A DNA stretch of 64,000 bases, taken from the NCBI RefSeq assembly GCF_029028005.1, contig NZ_JAOTPO010000014.1, positions 58,447 through 122,446 of the forward strand, given 5' to 3'. Positions within the stretch are counted from its first letter, which is position 1. Each line of letters begins with the position of its first letter. The position numbers were made by a program, and so were the translations under genes. This document shows positions 17,674 through 26,947 of the stretch, piece by piece. This DNA comes from Alkalihalobacterium chitinilyticum (lineage in GTDB: Bacteria > Bacillota > Bacilli > Bacillales > Bacillaceae_F). Below the pieces are notes generated by a model. That model searched no databases and was not told where the DNA came from. It saw only the letters and a list, made by a program, of their open reading frames with translations.

Positions 17674-17721
17674 GGTTCTTATGGTTATTAATCGACAACC
17701 CATATTCAACCTAAAAGAACC
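17674..17721. promoter_or_regulatory. Candidate upstream activator site for the sigma-54 operon
   Basis: GGTTCTTATGGTT (17674-17686) and AACCTAAAAGAACC (17708-17721) form an imperfect inverted repeat 120-170 bp upstream of the -24/-12 promoter, the usual distance for enhancer sites of sigma-54 activators. No other inverted repeat stands out in 17633-17840. Assignment to the activator at 28371 is inference. Confidence 0.4.
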
Positions 17722-17840
17722 ATTAAATGAGCAAATGTAATTTAAAATATGTATCTATAAAAATCATCAGCAACTATACGAGCATGACAAAACATAAATT
17801 CTTCTTTATTTTTCAGAAGATTTAAAATCTGCAATCAATT

Positions 17841-17856
17841 TGGCACAACCTTTGCA
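17841..17856 (+). promoter_or_regulatory. Sigma-54 (RpoN/SigL) -24/-12 promoter
   Basis: TGGCACAACCTTTGCA matches the consensus TGGCAC-N5-TTGCW at every fixed position. The transcription start would be near 17867, leaving a ~37-nt leader before the coding start at 17904. Transcription should therefore need SigL and an ATP-dependent activator; one is encoded at the far end of the same gene cluster. Confidence 0.88.
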
Positions 17857-17903
17857 ATAAACAATAGTGAAAGAAAATTTAAGTGAAAAAGGGGAGATAG
17901 TAA

Positions 17904-19514
17904 GTGGTTGAAAAAAGTAAATGGCTATTGTTTTGTTTATTAGTATTTATGTTGTTAGCCAGTGCAGCAGCATGCAGCTCCAATCCGACGACGGAGGAAA
18001 GTGTTGAAACGGATGACCAAACTGAAGAAAGTATAACAGAGGAGACAGCTGAAGGAATAGAGCTGACGATTGGTATAGAGGCAGAACCGACATCGTTAGA
18101 TCCTTTTAATACAACAGATGGTAACTCAGCAACAGTTCAAAGTACGATGTTTGAAGGCTTACTAAGGTTTGATGAAAATATGGAATTAGTTCCTGTGTTA
18201 GCTAGAGACTATACCTATAACGAAGATGCAACAGAGATTACATTCACCCTCCAAGAAGGTGTAACCTTCCATGATGGTACTGCTTTTAATGCGGAAGTAG
18301 TAAAAGAAAATCTAGACTTTGTCCGCGATCGTGACAATGGTTTAGCGCGTGCATCATTTTTCTCGTTTATTAGCGAAGTAGTGGTTAATGATGAATTCAG
18401 TGTGACGATTAAGTCAGAAGAACCAAACTCAGCAATGGCATCCTACATGGCGCATGCTTCAGCTTCGTTTAAATCAATCGATGAAATTGCTAAGAAGAAA
18501 GAAGACGAAAATTACAACTTAGACCGTAATCCTGTGGGAACTGGACCGTTTGTTTTTGATGAATGGAGAGATAGTGAACACGTTGTTGTTCGTAAATTTG
18601 AAGAGTATTGGAATAGCAGTGAAGCAGCTAGAGTGGAAAGCATCACTTTCAGACCTGTCGTAGAGGCAAGTACACGAGTCAATATGTTAAAAACAGGTGA
18701 AGTCGACTTAATCTATCCAATACCTACTCTTAATGCGGCAGAGCTTGAAAACGATGCTGATATTGACTTATATGTAGGCTCTTCTACAGATGTGTTTTAT
18801 ATTGGCATGAACTTTAAGGAAGATAAATATCAAGATTTAAAAGTGCGTCAAGCGATGAACCATGCAGTGGATAAAGATGGTTTGATTGCACAAATCCTTG
18901 ATGGTTATGGTCAAATCGCTGCTTCCGCTATTGCACCAGCCGTTTATGGATATTCGGGTCAAAGCATTTATGAGCACGACAAAGATTTAGCAAGAGAGTT
19001 AATGGCTGAAGCAGGTATGGAGGATGGCTTTAAGGCAACTCTTTGGACAAGAAATACAACCGAGTTTGTTTCTGTTGCAGAGTATGTAGCCATTCAACTG
19101 AGTGAGATTGGAATAGATGTTGAAGTTCAAGCATATGAAAGCGGAACACTGTTTGACATGCTGGATGCTGGTGAGAATACAGACCTTTGGATCGGACGCT
19201 GGTCGCCTGGAACTGGTGAAGCTGACTATGGGTTACGCCCTAACTTTGCATCCGACCGAGTCCCGCCGAACTTTAATAACTCTGGTTATTATATTAATGA
19301 GGAATTAGATCAATTATTTGATGAGGCATTACGTACACCGGATCAAGAAAAAGCGTTAAGCGTTTATGCTGATTTACAAAAGAAGATTTATGAAGATGCA
19401 CCGTGGGTATTCTTGCACATCCCAGATACGATTATTGCAAAAGGTAAAAATGTTACAGGCATTTATGTATTACCGTCAGGAGCTGTTCATTTAAACCAAG
19501 CAGATAAGAAGTAA
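17904..19514 (+). CDS. Peptide ABC transporter substrate-binding lipoprotein (SBP family 5)
   Basis: 536 residues, GTG start after GGGGAG. Lipoprotein signal with cleavage at the Cys of SAAACSS, then an acidic linker (EESVETDDQTEE) and a DppA/OppA-type binding fold: GIEAEPTSLDPFNTTDGNSA, LVPVLARDYTY, VTFHDGTAFNAEVVKENLDF, RNPVGTGPFVFDEWRDSEHV, and a C-terminal INEELDQLFDEALRTPD. It captures peptides outside the membrane and hands them to the permeases encoded next. Within this operon the ligand is inferred to be beta-aspartyl dipeptides. First gene after the sigma-54 promoter. Confidence 0.88.
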   Translation: MVEKSKWLLFCLLVFMLLASAAACSSNPTTEESVETDDQTEESITEETAEGIELTIGIEAEPTSLDPFNTTDGNSATVQSTMFEGLLRFDENMELVPVLARDYTYNEDATEITFTLQEGVTFHDGTAFNAEVVKENLDFVRDRDNGLARASFFSFISEVVVNDEFSVTIKSEEPNSAMASYMAHASASFKSIDEIAKKKEDENYNLDRNPVGTGPFVFDEWRDSEHVVVRKFEEYWNSSEAARVESITFRPVVEASTRVNMLKTGEVDLIYPIPTLNAAELENDADIDLYVGSSTDVFYIGMNFKEDKYQDLKVRQAMNHAVDKDGLIAQILDGYGQIAASAIAPAVYGYSGQSIYEHDKDLARELMAEAGMEDGFKATLWTRNTTEFVSVAEYVAIQLSEIGIDVEVQAYESGTLFDMLDAGENTDLWIGRWSPGTGEADYGLRPNFASDRVPPNFNNSGYYINEELDQLFDEALRTPDQEKALSVYADLQKKIYEDAPWVFLHIPDTIIAKGKNVTGIYVLPSGAVHLNQADKK

Positions 19515-19550
19515 TAGCAACAGTAACATCGATTTATTTTTACTAGAGTG

Positions 19551-19636
19551 GTGACTCATGAGGTTATATCGGACTGCTTCAACCGCAACTGCAGTTTAAT
19601 TGTGTAGGAGGAGAGCCCAAGAAACTTATGAGTCAC
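19551..19636 (+). other. Intercistronic inverted repeat between binding-protein and permease genes
   Basis: GTGACTCATGAG (19551-19562) pairs with CTTATGAGTCAC (19625-19636; 12 bp, one G-T pair) around a 62-nt loop within the 168-bp gap. There is no T tract, so it is unlikely to terminate fully. Such structures often stabilise the upstream message, giving more binding protein than permease; that role is inference. Confidence 0.45.
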
Positions 19637-19682
19637 TCTCAAAACTCAAAGGTTCGCCTTTAGATTGAAGAGGTGAAAAGTA

Positions 19683-20606
19683 TTGGCAAATTATATTATT
19701 AGAAGATTAGTTGGCATGATACCTATTTTATTTATCATAACGATTATCGCGTTCCTATTTGTTCACCTGACTCCAGGTGATCCAATCCGCATTATGTACG
19801 GAGCAGAGATTGATCAACAAGCTTATGAGTCCTTGCGTGAGAGAGAAGGCTTCAATGACCCTTTATACGTTCAGTATGGAAGATATATGTATAACATGGT
19901 TGTACATGCTGATTTTGGTACTTCGTATCGTACGAAAACGGATGTATCTTCAGAAATCATCCGCCGGTTTGGTTATACATTTGTCTTAACGATATTGGCG
20001 ATGTTTTGGGCCATTTTAATTGGGGTGTTTGTTGGAATTATTTCCGCTACAAAAAGAAATTCGGTGTGGGATCGATTAGGGATGGTTTCAACAATCAGTG
20101 CTTTAAGTGTACCTGAATTTTGGTTTGGTCTAATGGTGATGCAGATCTTTGCTGTTCAGCTTGGATGGTTTCCGACGAGTGGCAGCGGCACGTTTCAGCA
20201 TATTATTCTCCCATCGATTACTCTCGGATTTGGGGTTGCGGCAACTATCGTCCGTTTTACTCGTTCAAGCGTCCTAGAGGTAATGAGAGAAGACTATGTC
20301 AGAACGGCACGGGCAAAAGGACAAAAGGAGTCTGTTGTTATTTGGAGTCATGTACTTAGAAATGCCCTGATCCCAGTTGTTACGATGACAGGATTGCAAT
20401 TTGGGTTCTTAATCGGCGGGGCGGTTGTTGTGGAACAAGTTTTTGCTTGGCCTGGTCTCGGTTCGTATTTAATTGATGCCATACTATCGAGAGATTATCC
20501 AGTTATTCAAGCTCTAATCTTATTATTTTCCATGCAGTTTTTAGTCGTTAATTTATTAGTAGATATCAGCTATGGATTTTTAAATCCGCAAATTCGATAC
20601 GATTAA
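19683..20606 (+). CDS. Peptide ABC transporter permease, DppB/OppB family
   Basis: 307 residues, TTG start after GAGGTGAAAAG. Begins NYIIRRLVGMIPILFIITIIAF (first membrane segment). It has the family motif HLTPGDP near residue 30 and PEFWFGLMVMQIFA in the middle, and the EAA loop VMREDYVRTARAKGQKESVV, which contacts the ATPases. Six membrane segments and normal length. Forms the transport channel with the next gene product. Confidence 0.9.
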   Translation: MANYIIRRLVGMIPILFIITIIAFLFVHLTPGDPIRIMYGAEIDQQAYESLREREGFNDPLYVQYGRYMYNMVVHADFGTSYRTKTDVSSEIIRRFGYTFVLTILAMFWAILIGVFVGIISATKRNSVWDRLGMVSTISALSVPEFWFGLMVMQIFAVQLGWFPTSGSGTFQHIILPSITLGFGVAATIVRFTRSSVLEVMREDYVRTARAKGQKESVVIWSHVLRNALIPVVTMTGLQFGFLIGGAVVVEQVFAWPGLGSYLIDAILSRDYPVIQALILLFSMQFLVVNLLVDISYGFLNPQIRYD

Positions 20607-20626
20607 AAGAAAAAGGAGATTGATCT

Positions 20627-22189
20627 ATGAGCAAAAAAATATATTCGTCGTACTCTCCTTTCAAAAATTTTGTAACAAAATTTTTAAAACAACGCCTCGC
20701 AGTCATTGCCTCAATCATTGTAACCATTATTGTTTTTATTGGTCTCTTTGGAAACTGGCTGGCTCCTTACGATCCGTATCGTCCAGTTACGATGCAATAC
20801 GAAGAAAGAGGAATAGACAGTGATCAATTGACGAGTGAGCGAGTCAGTTTTCGAGGCATTTTAAGTGACGGGACTGTAGTAGAGAGTGATAAGTTTGAAA
20901 CATTACAGGTAGAAAGCGAGAATCGTAGAGTTGCTTCTGTTAGAAGAGTTGGTGACGGAGTCATCGTCAGTGCAAATACTGGAGGCGCCACTGATGCCAT
21001 TCTTGAAAGTGAAAATGTATCAGCCATCATCCAAGTGAATGTTTCGGGAGAGGACGTTAACGATGGCGAAGTTAAAATTATCAGGTTAGAGGCGGAGCAA
21101 CCAACCCGAATTTTAGAGTCAGGTGATCGCTACGAAATTCAATTAACTGCTTTTTTATCGAATGGGGAGGAAATAAAAGGAATTGAAACCATCCGTTCCT
21201 TTTTAGCTGAAAGTTTAAGTGAAGAGGAAAAAACATCTACAAGCAGCGGGTTCGTTTCAGGAGGACAAGAAACGAAAGAAACTGGAGGCTTATCAATTGT
21301 CTCTTTAACAAGCGACATCGCATCAGTAACGAATGAAGGTATTGTAACGGTCAGGGGAGAGGGAGATGGACTTGTGAAAGTATCAGCTGAAAATGCCTCT
21401 ACAGTCGTCCACTTGCCAACAAATGTGACGGAAATTAACCCGGTCCTCGTATCCATTGTTCCAACCGTTACTGCAGTAAATCTAGTCGATATCTATAAGC
21501 ACCAACCGCCATCGCAACTTCACTACTTTGGTACTGACCATCAAAATCGTGATATTTTTAGCCGAGTTATTATCGGAACTAAAGAAACGTTATTAATTGG
21601 TTTTGTTTCAGTGGCTATCGGTGCTTTTGTTGGAACCGCATTAGGCCTGATCGCAGGATACTATGGAGGAAGGTTTGATAGTTTTATTACTAGGTTTACG
21701 GATATATTACTTGCTTTTCCAGGGATCCTTCTTGCTATTGCTGTTATCGCATTCCTTGGAGCTGGGTTAGTAAATATCATATTTGCTGTAGCTATTTTTA
21801 CCATTCCAATATTTATACGAATTGTTCGTGGAAGTACTTTAGCACTTAAAGAAATGACGTATGTTGAAGCAGCTAAATCAATTGGTGTTAAAGATCGAAT
21901 AATTATTTTAAGACATATCTTCCCGGGTACATTATCTGTCGTTATGGTTTTCTTAACGATGAGGATAGGTGTAGCGATATTAATAGGAGCAGCATTAAGC
22001 TTTCTCGGTTTAGGAGGGGACATTACAGCACCTGAATGGGGATCCATGTTAAGTGCAGCCAAAGATAATAGTGGAAATCTGTTTCATCCTACCTTTTTTC
22101 CAGGGCTGGCTATTGTGATTACAGTGTTAAGTTTTAATATTTTAGGAGATGGATTGCGAGATGCCCTTGACCCGAAGTTAAAAGAATAG
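20627..22189 (+). CDS. Peptide ABC transporter permease, DppC/OppC family, with large extracellular Ig-like insertion
   Basis: 520 residues, about 200 more than a usual DppC. Residues ~24-48 are the first membrane segment (ending LAPYDP). Residues ~50-295 replace the usual short outer loop with a beta-strand-rich region containing at least one BIG2-like Ig repeat (SDIASVTNEGIVTVRGEGDGLVKVSAENA) and a weaker one (RRVASVRRVGDGVIVSANTGG). The normal permease resumes at FGTDHQNRDIFSRVIIGTKETL (from residue ~301), followed by five membrane segments and the EAA loop ALKEMTYVEAAKSIGVKD. The frame is continuous, with no sign of a sequencing join. The insertion faces outside and may contact the binding protein, cell wall or polymer; unproven. 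Confidence 0.88.
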   Translation: MSKKIYSSYSPFKNFVTKFLKQRLAVIASIIVTIIVFIGLFGNWLAPYDPYRPVTMQYEERGIDSDQLTSERVSFRGILSDGTVVESDKFETLQVESENRRVASVRRVGDGVIVSANTGGATDAILESENVSAIIQVNVSGEDVNDGEVKIIRLEAEQPTRILESGDRYEIQLTAFLSNGEEIKGIETIRSFLAESLSEEEKTSTSSGFVSGGQETKETGGLSIVSLTSDIASVTNEGIVTVRGEGDGLVKVSAENASTVVHLPTNVTEINPVLVSIVPTVTAVNLVDIYKHQPPSQLHYFGTDHQNRDIFSRVIIGTKETLLIGFVSVAIGAFVGTALGLIAGYYGGRFDSFITRFTDILLAFPGILLAIAVIAFLGAGLVNIIFAVAIFTIPIFIRIVRGSTLALKEMTYVEAAKSIGVKDRIIILRHIFPGTLSVVMVFLTMRIGVAILIGAALSFLGLGGDITAPEWGSMLSAAKDNSGNLFHPTFFPGLAIVITVLSFNILGDGLRDALDPKLKE

Positions 22190-22204
22190 GAGGATGACGA
22201 CAAC

Positions 22205-23191
22205 ATGACTAAGAAAGTGTTAGAAGTTAACGAATTAAAAGTTAATTTTAAAAGTGATGGTAAGGAAATAACGGTAGTCAACGGTATTTCCTTTCATATT
22301 AACGAAGGTGAAACGCTTGGGGTAGTAGGTGAGTCTGGTTGTGGGAAAAGTGTAACTTCTCTATCGATTATGAGATTAATTCCTTCCCCGCCAGGAAAAA
22401 TTGCAGGCGGGGAAATAAAGTATAACGGAAAAGACTTATTGAAATTAAAAGAACGAGACATGAGGCGTATTCGTGGAAATGACATTTCAATGATTTTCCA
22501 AGAACCGATGACATCGCTCAACCCTGTTTTTACGATTGGAAAACAATTAGATGAGGTGCTTCTGCTGCATCGGGAAATCACAAAGCGAGAAGCGAAAGAG
22601 CATTCGATTAGTATGCTGAAGTTAGTCGGGATCCCAAGAGCTGAACAAATATATGACAGCTATCCTTATCAACTGTCTGGTGGTATGAGACAAAGGGTCA
22701 TGATTGCAATGGGACTTGCATGTGAGCCGCAACTACTAATTGCGGATGAACCGACAACTGCATTGGATGTGACGATTCAAGCACAAATCCTTGATTTAAT
22801 GCGAGGGTTAAAAGAAAAAACAAACACGTCTATCATGTTCATTACACATGACTTAGGTGTTGTCGCGGAAATGTGTGAGCGAGTAATTGTTATGTATGCA
22901 GGTGAAATTGTAGAGCAAGCAGATGTAGATACGATATTTAATGATCCTAAGCATCCTTATACGATAGGTTTGCTTGGTTCCATACCAAACATTCATGAGA
23001 AACGGGACCGACTCTATTCGATTGCTGGTCAAGTACCACCGGCAGGCACAATTACAACAGGTTGTCGCTTTGCAGACCGTTGTGACAAAGTAATGGATCA
23101 TTGCAGGGAACACGATCCTCAATTACTACAGCTGAAAGAAGGACATTCATGTCGATGTTTTCTTTATCAAGATAGGAGTGTTGAAGTATGA
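22205..23191 (+). CDS. Peptide ABC transporter ATPase, DppD/OppD family
   Basis: 328 residues. Walker A GESGCGKSVTS, Q-loop FQEPMTSLNPVF, signature LSGGMRQR, Walker B LLIADEPTTALD, H-loop FITHDLG. The C-terminal oligopeptide-transporter extension has Cys-rich GCRFADRCDKVMDHCREHDPQL, the pattern that holds an iron-sulphur or structural metal site in this family. Energises the transporter with the next gene product; its stop overlaps the next start by 4 nt. Confidence 0.92.
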   Translation: MTKKVLEVNELKVNFKSDGKEITVVNGISFHINEGETLGVVGESGCGKSVTSLSIMRLIPSPPGKIAGGEIKYNGKDLLKLKERDMRRIRGNDISMIFQEPMTSLNPVFTIGKQLDEVLLLHREITKREAKEHSISMLKLVGIPRAEQIYDSYPYQLSGGMRQRVMIAMGLACEPQLLIADEPTTALDVTIQAQILDLMRGLKEKTNTSIMFITHDLGVVAEMCERVIVMYAGEIVEQADVDTIFNDPKHPYTIGLLGSIPNIHEKRDRLYSIAGQVPPAGTITTGCRFADRCDKVMDHCREHDPQLLQLKEGHSCRCFLYQDRSVEV

Positions 23192-24216
23192 CAGCTACAT
23201 TACTTGAAGTTAAAGATTTAAAAATTTATTTCCCTATAAAAAAAGGATTAATAAAGAAAACAACATCCTATGTCAAAGCTGTCGATCAGGTATCGTTTTC
23301 CGTTCGTGAAGGTGAAACACTTGGCTTAGTAGGAGAATCAGGCTGTGGTAAATCGACCACAGGAAGAGGAATTACTCAGTTGGTAAAACCGACAGCTGGA
23401 AGCATAATGTTTGATAACTGTGATTTGAATGATTTATCCGTTAAAGAGATGCGCAGAAAGCGAAAAGAGCTTCAGATGGTTTTTCAGGATCCTTATGCTT
23501 CTTTAAACCCTAGATTAACAGTTGAGAATATTTTAGCTGAACCGTTAAAAGCCCATGGGATAAAAGATCGAAATAAAAGAAAAAAAATGATAGAAGAGAT
23601 CATGGAAGTCTGCGGGTTGAACAAGGCTTTTATCAACCGCTATGCACATGAGTTTTCGGGTGGTCAACGTCAAAGAATTGGAATAGCCCGAGCCTTAATA
23701 TTAAAGCCGAAGATGATTATCGCAGATGAACCTGTTGCAGCATTGGATGTTTCAATCCAGGCACAAATTTTAAATTTATTAAAAGATTTACAAGAAGAGT
23801 TTAAATTAACTTATCTTTTTATTTCTCATGACCTAAGTGTAGTTCGTCATCTATGTAACCGAGTGGCTGTTATGTATTTAGGAAGGATTGTAGAAATCGG
23901 GGAAACCGATAAAATTTACGACAACCCGCTACATCCATATACAGAGACCTTATTATCAGCCATTCCTATTTCTAACCCACGTGAAAAGAAAGAGCGAATT
24001 ATTTTACAAGGCGATGTCCCGTCTCCTGTAGATCCACCGGCAGGATGTGCCTTTGTTGGCAGGTGTCCAAAAGTGATGGATCGTTGTCATGAACAACGGC
24101 CAGAATTAAAGGAAATAGAAGGTGGACACCATGTTGCTTGTCATTTGTATGAAAATGAAGGCTTACAATTGGAGGAGAGTAAAGATGAGAATAGCGTTTA
24201 TCAAAATATCGGCTAA
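23188..24216 (+). CDS. Peptide ABC transporter ATPase, DppF/OppF family
   Basis: 342 residues. Walker A GESGCGKSTTGR, Q-loop FQDPYASLNPRL, signature FSGGQRQR, Walker B IIADEPVAALD, H-loop FISHDLSVV, and C-terminal GCAFVGRCPKVMDRCHEQRP. It pairs with the preceding ATPase as a heterodimer. The 3' end overlaps the start of the secreted cyanophycinase-like gene by 32 nt, so the transporter and hydrolase genes are tightly linked. Confidence 0.92.
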   Translation: MTATLLEVKDLKIYFPIKKGLIKKTTSYVKAVDQVSFSVREGETLGLVGESGCGKSTTGRGITQLVKPTAGSIMFDNCDLNDLSVKEMRRKRKELQMVFQDPYASLNPRLTVENILAEPLKAHGIKDRNKRKKMIEEIMEVCGLNKAFINRYAHEFSGGQRQRIGIARALILKPKMIIADEPVAALDVSIQAQILNLLKDLQEEFKLTYLFISHDLSVVRHLCNRVAVMYLGRIVEIGETDKIYDNPLHPYTETLLSAIPISNPREKKERIILQGDVPSPVDPPAGCAFVGRCPKVMDRCHEQRPELKEIEGGHHVACHLYENEGLQLEESKDENSVYQNIG

Positions 24217-26908
24217 AGTATTGGTACTTGTAGCTGTGTTAGGTCTACTCGCACCTGCTAGCTTTCTAGCGAATGAAAAAGAGAAAAAGAGTTCTATGCC
24301 AGATCATGTACATCAGGTCACACTTCAATCTTTATCCATACAAGGGGCTGAACTCGATCCTCCCTTTTCAAAAGAAATATTAAACTATAAAGCAACGGTA
24401 AGTAATCAAGACCAAATTAATTTAAATATAGAAGCAACAGCTAAAAATGCTAAGGTTTCTATTAATGGTAAAAAAGTCAATGCGAATAGAGCTGTGGAGG
24501 TAGAAATACCTAATCAGACAAACACAATTGATATTGAAGTAGCAACTCCACATGGAATAAAACAAACGTATACGGTTGTTGTTCAAAAAGAGAACGAATA
24601 TAAATTACAGGACGTTAAACTGATCCAAACAGGTGAAGGTTCATCCATTCATCATTATCAATTAGGTTTTTTCCCGGCACGAAACATGGACGGTGTAGAA
24701 GCTTACTTACTGTTCTATTCGAAAGAAGCCTATATGGATGTTTGGAATTATGTTCGTCATTTATCGACTGCTGAGATTGAAGCTCATTTAACTTCCAACA
24801 CAAGTAGTGAACAGAAAAATAAAATCTATAAAATTAGTAATTTAAGTTATGCAGATGGAGTCGGAAATACGTTTCGAGAAGGGCAACTTGATATTATGAC
24901 CGGAAAGTCGCTAGAAGTAGGTGAGTATGTCGCGTATGCAGCAACTTTAGGAGCAAATGGGGTTTTAGGAATGTCAGAAGCAGATCGGAAAATTGAAATC
25001 ATGCCATTTCCTGTGAATGTCCAAGTTAGCGGGGAAGGTACAGTGATTGAGAATTATGCGGTAACATTCAATCATCCACAAGACAATCGAGTAACAGATT
25101 ACTTTATTTTTTATTCAGAAGATGGGTTAACACGCTTAGTCGAACCGAAACTTGAAGCGAAAACTAAAGACCATTTAAAAGAGTTGGTCAATCAGGGAAG
25201 AGGCAAGCTTGTATCAAGAGAAGAGGTTGGTAGCAGTGCCGTTAACTTTAAGGACAACCAACTAACGATTGACGGAAAATCACTAGGTACTGGACTATAT
25301 TACGCTTATGTATTGGCCGTTGGCGAAGCGCAAAACTTTGGTATAGCCAAGTCACTTCAAATGATAAATACTAATCCAATGCAAAATCCATTAGGTACCA
25401 TTGGTGATGGAAAAGGAACTTTAATTCCAGCTGGTGGTTCAACAAGTAATGTGAGCGCTTACTTCGAAGCCATTAGATTAGCAGCTTCAGCAGATAAACC
25501 GAAAATTGCTATTTTTAATAGTTCAAGAGACTCTGTCGATGTGGCATATGATCACTTTCATTTAGATGACCCGCCGTACAAGTCATTAAAGAAAGAATTT
25601 GAAAACTGGGGGTTTGAGCCTGTTTATATCCCACTGGCTATTGATACGTATGAGTTTATTGCCCATGACCCTTACTTTGTGAACTTAGTAAAAAGCAGTC
25701 ATGCTGTTATGCTGCAAGGTGGAGATCAAGTAAAACATGCGAGATCTTTGCTAAATGATGATGGTTCCCCATCACCTTTATTAGAAGCAATTAAATATGT
25801 GTATGAAAATGGCGGGGTCGTAGCAGGGACAAGTGCAGGTGCTCATGTAATGAGTCAACCGATGTTTGGTGTAGGAGACAGCTTGACTTCGTTTACCATT
25901 AATCAAACAGAAGAAAAAACGTTAAATGATGTTCCGTTAACAGGTTTTTTAAACCCGACAACCGCCGGAAACAACATATTTATGCCTGGCATTGGCCTAG
26001 CAGAAGATATTCTGTTTGATACTCATTTTGATGCCCGTGGACGATTAGGACGCCTTTTAGTAGGGATGAGAGATACTGGTCATACATTGGGAATCGGGTT
26101 AGATGAAGGAACAGGTCTGCAAATGAAAGGAAATATCGGTGAAGTTGTTGGACTAAATGGTGTATTTATTTTAGACCGCTCAGCTGCTACTGTTAATGGT
26201 CCAGGTGTTAAGCCAGGATTTGAAACGACAGGAATTCGCGTACACTATTTAACTTCCGGAGACCAGTATAACTTTAGTACAAAGGAAGTTATTCCAGCTG
26301 AAGATAAAAGGGTTGTAAATTCAGCTGAGAGTGACACGTATAGTAGTCAAAATTTGTTCGGTGGAAATTATGAGACGACAAAGTCGCTTATTGCTTTTGC
26401 GAATAGTTTACAAGAAGAGTTCGTTACAGAAATCAACCACCAGCCAAACTACCAGCTAACGTGGTCAAGAGATGAGCTTACTAAGAACTACACGAGTGGT
26501 GAAAGTTTTACAACAAGAGATTTAAGAGCCTACCAGAAACCAACCATTATGAATATGATCCTAGATTTAATTCCTCGTAATGATCAAGTAGAACCAAAGC
26601 CAGTTTCTATTGAAAGTGTGAAAACATATTCGTATAACGATACGTTCTTTATTCAATTTACAGGACCAATTGACCCTGCATCAGTTACGAAAGAAACGAT
26701 TGATCTAAAGGGGCTTACTCACGTTTCTTGGTCACCTGATTACTTACCCGAAAGCTTGGAAATTGAAGTTAGAGCAACAGAAGATATACAAATTGGTTAC
26801 GAGATTACCATCCAAAACTTGAATGATATAAACGGAAATACATTACCTGCCGAGACGTGGAGAAAAGTAAATGATGTAAATACAGATTGGGAGAAAGTAT
26901 CGCAGTAG
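24185..26908 (+). CDS. Secreted cadherin-like/cyanophycinase (peptidase S51-like) protein
   Basis: 907 residues from the ATG at 24185, after TTGGAGGAG; an in-frame start at 24122 lies deeper in dppF and would precede the signal peptide, so it is rejected. Signal peptide ~1-29. Residues ~45-125 are a cadherin-like beta-sandwich (LQSLSIQGAELDPPFSKEILNYKATV). A beta-rich middle follows to ~415, then the S51/cyanophycinase domain: KIAIFNSSRDSVD, LQGGDQ near 512, nucleophile Ser550 in GTSAGA, DTHFDARGRLGRLLVG and GIGLDEGTGL. A C-terminal strand-rich region ends the protein. Cyanophycinases cut the (Asp-Arg) polymer to beta-Asp-Arg dipeptides. It is far longer than CphB/CphE enzymes (about 270-420 aa), so cell-surface attachment or a different isoaspartyl substrate is possible. 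Confidence 0.82.
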   Translation: MRIAFIKISAKVLVLVAVLGLLAPASFLANEKEKKSSMPDHVHQVTLQSLSIQGAELDPPFSKEILNYKATVSNQDQINLNIEATAKNAKVSINGKKVNANRAVEVEIPNQTNTIDIEVATPHGIKQTYTVVVQKENEYKLQDVKLIQTGEGSSIHHYQLGFFPARNMDGVEAYLLFYSKEAYMDVWNYVRHLSTAEIEAHLTSNTSSEQKNKIYKISNLSYADGVGNTFREGQLDIMTGKSLEVGEYVAYAATLGANGVLGMSEADRKIEIMPFPVNVQVSGEGTVIENYAVTFNHPQDNRVTDYFIFYSEDGLTRLVEPKLEAKTKDHLKELVNQGRGKLVSREEVGSSAVNFKDNQLTIDGKSLGTGLYYAYVLAVGEAQNFGIAKSLQMINTNPMQNPLGTIGDGKGTLIPAGGSTSNVSAYFEAIRLAASADKPKIAIFNSSRDSVDVAYDHFHLDDPPYKSLKKEFENWGFEPVYIPLAIDTYEFIAHDPYFVNLVKSSHAVMLQGGDQVKHARSLLNDDGSPSPLLEAIKYVYENGGVVAGTSAGAHVMSQPMFGVGDSLTSFTINQTEEKTLNDVPLTGFLNPTTAGNNIFMPGIGLAEDILFDTHFDARGRLGRLLVGMRDTGHTLGIGLDEGTGLQMKGNIGEVVGLNGVFILDRSAATVNGPGVKPGFETTGIRVHYLTSGDQYNFSTKEVIPAEDKRVVNSAESDTYSSQNLFGGNYETTKSLIAFANSLQEEFVTEINHQPNYQLTWSRDELTKNYTSGESFTTRDLRAYQKPTIMNMILDLIPRNDQVEPKPVSIESVKTYSYNDTFFIQFTGPIDPASVTKETIDLKGLTHVSWSPDYLPESLEIEVRATEDIQIGYEITIQNLNDINGNTLPAETWRKVNDVNTDWEKVSQ

Positions 26909-26947
26909 AGTCTATTAGATAGTATTGGATAAAAGGTGGATTAAATA

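Noticed and set aside
19558-19599. 13-codon upstream peptide inside the intercistronic hairpin
   Set aside because: No ribosome binding site and no regulatory amino acid run; chance frame.
21661-22062. 133-codon minus-strand frame within the permease gene
   Set aside because: Lies entirely antisense to an intact transporter gene; composition is that of a shadow frame.
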